Shown: positions 57,866 to 64,000 of the stretch, one piece after another
Numbering within the stretch: position 1 is the first letter of the stretch
How the letters are laid out: every line of letters begins with the position of its first letter
Assembly (NCBI RefSeq): GCF_030269925.1
Contig: NC_085121.1
Location: 575,501-639,500 of the forward strand
Source of the DNA: Bombyx mori
Taxonomy: Eukaryota > Arthropoda > Insecta > Lepidoptera > Bombycidae
Reading direction: 5' to 3'
DNA length: 64,000 bases
Program-made: the position numbers and the translations under genes
The notes under the pieces: model-generated
Told to the model about the DNA's origin: nothing
Databases searched by the model: none
Seen by the model: the letters and a program-made list of their open reading frames with translations, nothing else

Positions 57866-59879
57866 ATCCTTCAATCATAAGAAGATAGAATTCGAAAAAG
57901 TCCATAAACAGAGCATAAGTAAGGACTTTCCAATTGACGCCGGTGCTGTTTTATAAACGTCTCACTATGGATGTGGGGCATAGGACGCGCAGGTGCCCTT
58001 TCGCTGAGAGAAATGTACCTGCGGTCGCAGGTCGGAAGTGAAAGCCGAATAAAAACGTATAAAATTACATGCAGGATGTCTTCTCGACGCCTCCCTGGAG
58101 ACACCCGCTCTTCATCTGCAGCGATTGTAGAACTACCACTCGCCAAAGTTGAATATTATTGCATTGTGGTTAAAATCTGTTACTCAGTCCAACATAAACG
58201 ATTGCTCTCACAATGCGAAACACCGGGCCACATGGCGTCGCATCGCGAGAGCATCGGTATCGCAGGATCCGACTGATACATGTCCACGACCACTCTGTCA
58301 AGAGTGTACGAATAGGAAAAAAATGTTAAAATCAGTCGTAACAATACACCTTGCGAATGTTCAATCAAAAGTTGGGGCTTGAACAGGTAATACGAAATGT
58401 CTATGACACAGGAATGCCAGAGTCGCGTGACTTCTTCAAAGTTATCAAACGTCCTATTCAGCGACTCCAAGGGTACCGGAAGCGGAGACAGCATCACGTC
58501 CAGCAAGTGTCGCGGCAGCTATGAGATACGAGCTAACCGTCTCAGTTACGTTGGAACGAAGGCTGGGCTTGTGAGCGCGACGGTATCGTGAGAGGAGTAC
58601 ATTTATTTGTGTCAGTTTTTTTTGTTTACCGCAACACGAATGGCCCAATCAACCGTGAGGTGTGAGGTCGAGAACTTAATCAAGCAGATAAATATTCGGA
58701 CAATCGACGGCCACCGAGGATATTTTGCGGCGCTGCCAGTGGATGCCGGATACGTGAACAAGCACACCTGGTCTCGGAATTCTAAATCCGACGGAGAATG
58801 GAGCTTCTACTCCAACCTAGAGGTGCTCTGGATACACAAGACGAATTAAATTGGAGTGGGTGGAGTCTGCAGCAGACTTCAGTTCATTGTGTGTCTGTCA
58901 CGGGCTCACGATCACTTCCAGCGCTTGAGAAATAGCACCAATAGCATCGTGTAGACGACACATAAAATTCAAAATATTGCGCCCTCACCGGCGGTAGTGT
59001 ATCTTTTGCGACAAATAAGGCTTTATAATATCCGTCAACGACATTCAAAGTCTATATCCGTGAATTTAGGTGATTACTGAACACCGGGTGGGATATAAGC
59101 TCGCTTCCTATGGATACCAATAAAGTAATACTCTATAATTAGTAAATAAAAAGTCTTATAGTAGAGTCTATGGTCGCGTTAATTTAACAAAGCCTTTTCC
59201 CGTTTAATACGTCATCGAAAGATAAATGTATTGTGTGATATGCTCAACAATATTTATCGAATGATTTATTGTAAATGACAATATACATAGGTCATAAAAA
59301 TAATATGTGATTTCTGTCATATATTCATGCAATTCTTATAACAATCACATTCACTAAAACTTTTCAGTTAACTTTACAAAAAAAAATGTAAAACATTCTT
59401 TTGATGCCAAATAAAACAAAACTAAGTAAAATATAAGTAGCTACCATAATAATTACACAATTATCACGAATCCACAATAAAACATACTACATTTTATATC
59501 ACTTCCTCTTATTTCGATTACCACACTAATTAGGCAGTTTTTATTTTTCCTAATAATTATGAAAAGTTCATTAATTTGAGGGCGATAATGGTGCTTAGCG
59601 AGGGCTCCGTAGCGCGCTCGTAGCCGCCCGCTACGGTCGTAGCTCGTAGCGCTCTCACACCTCAAACACAAATTGCACAAACAATCTGATTATAAGATTC
59701 GTAACTACAATCAGCTCAGCCGGTGTGTTGTTCCGAGCGATGGGCGAAACAAATATTTATCAGTACGACAACATTTAACAATTTTTTTGATAAAAATCTG
59801 CATTTATATAAAATGTAGTTGTTTCCGGAGATTACGCGGAATAATAAGCCGCCGGTGGACACATGCAGAGAGTACTTAC
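57866..59879. other. E74 intron next to the 5' exon; possible old LINE
   Basis: Between about 57950 and 58870 the DNA is less AT-rich and has several open frames. One piece (plus, about 58200-58290) reads AKHRATWRRIARASVSQDP, which resembles LINE C-termini. Another (58607-58849, ending near GEWSFYSNLEVLWIHKTN) is not recognised. This may be a decayed retroelement. A GTAGC-rich patch lies at about 59600-59660. Confidence 0.4.
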
Positions 59880-60276
59880 TGTATCTCTTCATGAGGGATT
59901 TCTTATAGGCTTTTCCGGTGAGGGCTTCGTCAGCGGGACTAAGTCGGCCGGCGGAGTCGTCGGAGTCTGTGCCGGAGTCTCTGGCGGTCGCCAGGAACTC
60001 CTGGGACTGCCTCAGGATGAGCTGAGTCCTCACGTAGTCACTCGGGTCGGCGAACGAGCGTCTCGCGAAATCACAAACCGATATCTCTTTTCGAACGGTC
60101 AAGTCCAGGGGCGCCTCATCGCTCACGTCTGGTTTCGGGGATCTGGGATCTTCAGGGTAGGCCTTCCTGGCGGCGAGAGTGCGGGGCTCTTCGGCACTGA
60201 GCGGCCGGCGGTCCGGTGCCGGCGAGCGGCGCGGCTCCGGTCCAGCACTGGCCGGGCGCGTCTCCACTGCCATCAT
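59880..60276 (-). CDS. E74: E74 (Eip74EF) 5' coding exon, isoform-specific N-terminus
   Basis: This exon encodes the first 132 residues plus one base of an ETS-family transcription factor that acts in the nucleus in the ecdysone response. It starts ATG-ATG, and an in-frame TGA lies 6 bases upstream, so the frame cannot extend further 5'. It ends in a clear donor (A|GTAAGT) in phase 1, matching the phase-1 acceptors of the two exons below. The peptide is rich in Pro, Arg, Asp and Ser. It holds PLDLTVRKE at about residues 56-64, a CtBP-type corepressor motif, then an acidic DSGTDSDDSAG stretch (about 100-110) and a basic end, GKAYKKSLMKRY (121-132). It does not resemble the Drosophila E74A start as I recall it, so I infer an E74B-type first exon. 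Gene identity rests on the downstream exons; linkage to them rests on strand, phase and the single-gene context. Confidence 0.82.
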
Positions 60277-61250
60277 GTTTACTCAAACACCGAACACCAT
60301 AATCACAAGAGCACAGTTAGTTATGTCAGACAGCGAGCGAGCGAGCGTGCGTGTAATGTGTGCGCACCGCGTCCGCCAGCTATCGCGCCGTGTTGCGGAC
60401 TGATGTCCCAGTTTCGGCGATGAGTTCCACTGACTCGGTGAGCTCGCTTCGGCGGCGCTCGGCCTCCCTCGGACACTTTCGTTTTCATAGCGCGCTGCGG
60501 TTGTGTGCGTGCTCGCCGCGCGACGCACTCACACACCAGCGGGTCGCTGTGTGTGTGCAATCCGATGCTTGTGTGAGTGCGGACGTTAGGTTAGCGACGA
60601 GCTTTTTCCACTTTCGTGGGAGCTTTCCTTCATTTCCCGAGTTACCTAACAGGTTTTCAGAGTTTGATTAATTAGCGAGGCGGGTCTGTTGGCGGCGTCC
60701 GCTGCCTTTTGATTATTGTTTGCGATAAATGAATTCATAAGGAAAACGATAACGTTTAATTGTTACCGAGAGTTCCACGAGGGTACTGTTTTTAAACGTT
60801 ATAAATAATTTATAAAACAATATTACTCGTTAATTGTTTGCATTTCGTTCGTTCACGATTTTTTATACGATAAAATAATTAAATAACAGTAAACAAATTG
60901 AACAGGTCAACCCTGCACACTAAACAAATATTTACCAACGATACCGATCGCTAAACAATCCACGTTAACTAAAAACAAATCTAAATTAAATAATTGGACA
61001 GCGGCGGCCGTACGTTCGACAAAACGTTTGCGTAACACGGCGCGTAAACAAATTGTGTATTTTTTTATCTAACGCCGGGGCATTGACCGACTTAACAAAT
61101 AAAACTGCGCGCGCGCCGACCACGTGACACACTAAACTCTCCGGTCTAGCGTGAACGCTCGAGCGGAACCCGTCGGATACTATCGCTAGTTCAAATAACG
61201 CTGGACGATACAGATAGAGTACGGAATGAGCGTCAATGTCACAGCGCAGT
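60277..61250 (-). promoter_or_regulatory. E74: CpG-rich leader and probable promoter of the E74 5' exon
   Basis: The kilobase upstream of the E74 start codon is CpG-dense and free of recognisable transposons, unlike the DNA on either side. In transcript direction there are two initiator-like TCAGT sequences at 60433-60429 and 60403-60399, GCTC repeats about 50-70 bases before the start codon, and a CACGTG E-box at 61121-61126. No convincing TATA box was fixed. The transcription start is inferred, not seen. Frames on both strands here (up to 103 codons) are typical of CpG-rich leaders and show no protein features. Confidence 0.45.
60283..60300 (-). other. 5-codon upstream ORF in the E74 leader
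   Basis: ATG-GTG-TTC-GGT-GTT-TGA ends 6 bases before the E74 start codon and is in the same frame. Its stop is also the in-frame stop that fixes the start of the main frame. If transcribed, it could limit initiation at the main ATG. Presence in the mRNA is not shown by DNA alone. Confidence 0.5.
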
Positions 61251-61766
61251 ACAGAAATTGTTAGAGGAACGTGGAAATGACGCGCCTTCCCACATTACAG
61301 TGAAAGTGCGCAATTATGACACGTCTCACTGATAAAGCGTTTATTACTCGATTTATATTAAATTTAATTGTTATTCTTGTTGATAGCACTATATTAATAC
61401 TGATTCGCATTATTTTTGCCTATTCTATGATTAACAAATCATTTATGTTGAATATTGAATAATTTTTAAATAAAACATTTTATAGAATCGCTCCATTATT
61501 GCACTCATTGATGTTGTTCAAAATAATATAAGTACCGCGTACAGTTTTAACAGTTGAGTGGTTCGAAATATTCCTAACTCTGCTACTGTCTGTCTACTCG
61601 CGTATCACATCGTCTGACTTAAAAAAATAATAAATAAAAAATTTACTAATCTGGCAGATTGATTGTCCCTTGATGATCTTAATGACATTGACACAAGTGA
61701 CATATAAGGCACTTGCTTGTTACGAACACGAATTTTAAAAAATGTTTCATCCAAATCTATATATGA
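61251..61766. other. DNA upstream of the E74 5' exon, nothing recognised
   Basis: AT-rich flank between the CpG-rich promoter region and the Helitron. Confidence 0.5.
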
Positions 61767-61970
61767 CTAGCGACCCGCCCTCGCTTCGCTTCGGAAACAT
61801 TAAAACACACATGAAACCAAAAAAAAGAATAAAAAAAAGTAGCCTATGTTCATCAGGGACAATGTCGGCTTCTAATGGAAAAAGAATTTTTCAAATCGGT
61901 CCAGTAGTTTCGGAGCCTATTCGAAACAAACAAACAAACAAATCTTTCCTCTTTATAATATTAGTATAGA
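61767..61970 (-). mobile_element. Non-autonomous Helitron, short
   Basis: In sense direction it begins TCTATACTAATATTATAAAG, like the copy at 39.5 kb, and ends GGCGGGTCGCTAG before a T. GCGA and TCGC can pair just before the end. The interior has ACTACTGGACCGATTTGAAA and an (AAAC)n run. The 75-codon plus frame across it is not a gene. Confidence 0.82.
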
Positions 61971-62489
61971 ATACGTGAAGCAAAAACTTTGTATCCCTTT
62001 TTACGAAAATTGCGCGGACGGAGGAGTGTGAAATTTTCCACACTTACAGAGAATATAGAGAAGAAGTGCACAATGCTAATATTTTTTCAAAATAATGCAT
62101 AAAAGATATAGTAAATCTATAAAGAAAACATTACACACACTACATACCGTGTATTTGACGCACACACGCATGCATACTATTTATTGTCAAACTTTTGTTC
62201 TTGACGTCTGTTGTCAAATTGAGAATAGATTAAATATTGTTTGTCTTTGTTAATATTTTTTATAGTGTAGTCTTGGCGAAATTTGTGATTATAGAAGTAT
62301 AAAATACAATCATAATAGTGTACAAACTTACAATTTCAATTAATTATAGTTGAATTTCGACTACTGCGGGACCTCTAGTTGGAATAAAACCCGTAATTAC
62401 ATAACAATTTTGGTTAATAGCTTGTGTACGTCTGGATAGGTACCAACTCGTATTAATTTCAGTCGCGAAGCCAACACGCATTTTTTCGG
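61971..62489. other. Upstream DNA, nothing recognised
   Basis: AT-rich, no repeats or frames of note. Confidence 0.5.
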
Positions 62490-62598
62490 CAGGCAGCGGT
62501 TTGGCTCTGCCCCTGGCGTTGCTGAAGTCCATGGGCAACGGTAACCACTTACCATCAGGTGGACCGTATGCTCGTCTGTCCAGAAGGGCAACAAAAAA
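62490..62598 (+). mobile_element. Jockey-like LINE (family C) 3' end
   Basis: Sense copy from GGCAGGCAGCGGTTTGGC to CAGAAGGGCAACAAAAAACT. About 110 bp. The 94- and 64-codon minus frames are antisense shadows. Confidence 0.78.
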
Positions 62599-62775
62599 CT
62601 GTTACTGAATAAATATAATATTGAAATTTTGACTTCGTGTATGGGCTTGTGACCCTGACGTGTTTCGGGCATCCATAACACAGGAGAAAATCCGAGCTTG
62701 TGGAACGTTTACTTTTTGAATTCATGCGTATTTTCTTCCTTACCTATTCGCTGGTAGCCTGAAGGGTTCTCCCAG

Positions 62776-62910
62776 CCGGGTAGTTGAGCTCACGGGCTCA
62801 ATCTGAGAGAAACCGCTAACACTAGCCCTAACAAGAGCAGTACTTCGCAGAATATACCACCGGATGGGATCGCGACCCACTGAGAAGATCCGCCGAGAAA
62901 CTCAGTGGGC
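62776..62910 (-). repeat. Bm1-like SINE (family B) fragment
   Basis: On the plus strand GGGTAGTTGAGCTCACGGG, then TACCACCGGATGGGATCGCG and GAGAAACTCAGTGGGC. Antisense copy, about 135 bp, next to a SINE-A. Confidence 0.75.
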
Positions 62911-62924
62911 AGTAGTTCATGCTG

Positions 62925-63173
62925 TTTTTATTTTTTATTGCTTAGGTAGGTGGACGAGCTTACAGCCCACCTGGTGTTAAGTGTTTACTGGAGCCCATTG
63001 ACATCAATAACGTAAATACGCCACCCACCTTGAGATATAAGTTCTAAGGTCTCCAGTATAGTTACAACGGCTACCCCACCCTTCAAACCGAAACGTATTA
63101 CTGCTTCACGGCAGAAATAGGCAGGGTGGTGGTACCTACCCGCGCGGACTCACAAGTGGTCCTACCAACAGTA
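62925..63173 (-). repeat. SINE-A tail-unit copy
   Basis: From TTTTTATTTTTTATTGCTTAG to GTCCTACCAACAGTAG. Complete tail unit, minus sense. Confidence 0.91.
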
Positions 63174-64000
63174 GAATGTGATATCTATCAGTGTGATATC
63201 TATAGACCACACGAAGTATTGGGAGCTGCGTCCGTTTGTATAGCAACGGGTCTTTGAGTGGCAGCGGTCTGTTGATTACGAATGCGGAAAACAAGTTACT
63301 AATGTCTTTATTACTAAGTCGCTAATTGTTCGGTGCATTCCTGACTGGTAGCGGTGGCACTGGTCCATCGCGCGGACCGTGAGCGAACGTCCAAACACCG
63401 GGTTCAACGACCGCCCGATCTCCCGATATGATACCAACCCTCGCGACCTTTGATAACACGGCCGCCGATAACGCGCATCTTAGATCGCAAGGAGGATGTC
63501 AATAATATTGTGTAATACGAAGAATTCCGTCTCTCTCGCACGTATAACGATCGAATGCGACAGAACGGGACGATGCGATTAATAGTTTCATAATCTAGTT
63601 CAATGACAAATGTGTTAGCTTCGAAATATTTGTTTGTGATAGATAAATGTACTATTTGTGTATTGTGGCGGGTAGCGTTGCGGTGTTCAGGTCTGATGCC
63701 GCAGGGTCATCCCTTTGAGGTTATTTTCGTTATTAGGGTTGAGGAAGTAGATAATCATATCTGCTGTTAAGTTATTTTATGTACTTAACGACTTAAAGTA
63801 CAGGGAATAAATAGGATTTCTTTTTGTTTCTCTTGTGCGTTATCTGTGGGCGCCGATAACCACTTAACACAACGTGCGCTGTGAGATCGTTCACTCTGTG
63901 TCTATAAGTGTAAATAATACTTATTTGGGACTAGAACTTGTAGACGAATATTTTCTATTAACTAATGTATGTAATTAATATTACACTACTAAATTAAAAT
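63174..64000. other. Upstream DNA with a SINE-A scrap
   Basis: A doubled GTGATATCTATC lies at 63178-63200. A CpG-richer patch is at about 63340-63480. A SINE-A remnant in sense direction (CCGATAACCACTTAACACAA) is at about 63848-63900. No gene was seen. Confidence 0.5.

Noticed and set aside
58180..58506. 108-codon minus frame
   Set aside because: Not recognised and overlapped by frames on the other strand within a possibly decayed retroelement.
59863..60423. 186-codon plus-strand frame
   Set aside because: It is the antisense shadow of the E74 5' exon and its leader.

Overview
The window reads as nuclear DNA of a moth, most likely the silkworm Bombyx mori or a close relative. The evidence is AT-rich sequence, long introns with canonical splice sites, and interspersed repeats typical of silkworm: a poly-A SINE-type unit present in about two dozen copies or fragments, a second Bm1-like SINE family, jockey-like and RTE-like LINE ends, a mariner relic and short Helitrons. 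I saw no bacterial-type operon, rRNA, functional tRNA gene or CRISPR array. Nearly all long open frames are chance frames in CpG-rich or repeated DNA.

One host gene can be recognised, on the minus strand: the ecdysone-induced ETS transcription factor E74 (Eip74EF). Three coding exons are visible. A 5' exon with its own start codon lies at 60276-59880 and carries a PLDLT (CtBP-type) motif. A 111-bp middle exon lies at 28389-28279, and a 201-bp exon at 17778-17578. All junctions are phase 1, so the exons join in frame. The middle and third exons align with a stretch of Drosophila E74 recalled from knowledge (the LLH.LL segment followed by PPSPADSGVSDV and a D/E-LK-RL motif). The DNA-binding ETS exons were not found and should lie beyond the left edge. 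The 60-kb exon looks like an isoform-specific first exon (E74B-type is my inference), so most of the window is intron, with promoter and upstream DNA on the right.

Layout: 1-17.6 kb is intron 3' of the last visible exon. It is poor in transposons and contains a CpG-rich block (about 12-17 kb) that may be regulatory. 17.8-28.3 kb is the intron between the two shared exons, with a few SINE and LINE pieces. 28.4-59.9 kb is a large intron crowded with SINEs, nested insertions, two Helitrons, an RTE LINE, an R1-like LINE and a tandem repeat. 59.9-61.2 kb is the 5' exon with a CpG-rich leader and promoter region. 61.2-64 kb is upstream DNA with a Helitron and SINEs.

The most unusual structures are DNA-level. 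Three consecutive long palindromes sit inside one SINE copy (34.66-34.82 kb), and there are isolated near-perfect hairpins at 5.3, 8.6 and 13.4 kb. The SINE family has rare tRNA-headed full copies and many tail-only copies with a common 5' end. Several nested insertions have readable target-site duplications. I did not find a convincing new gene system.
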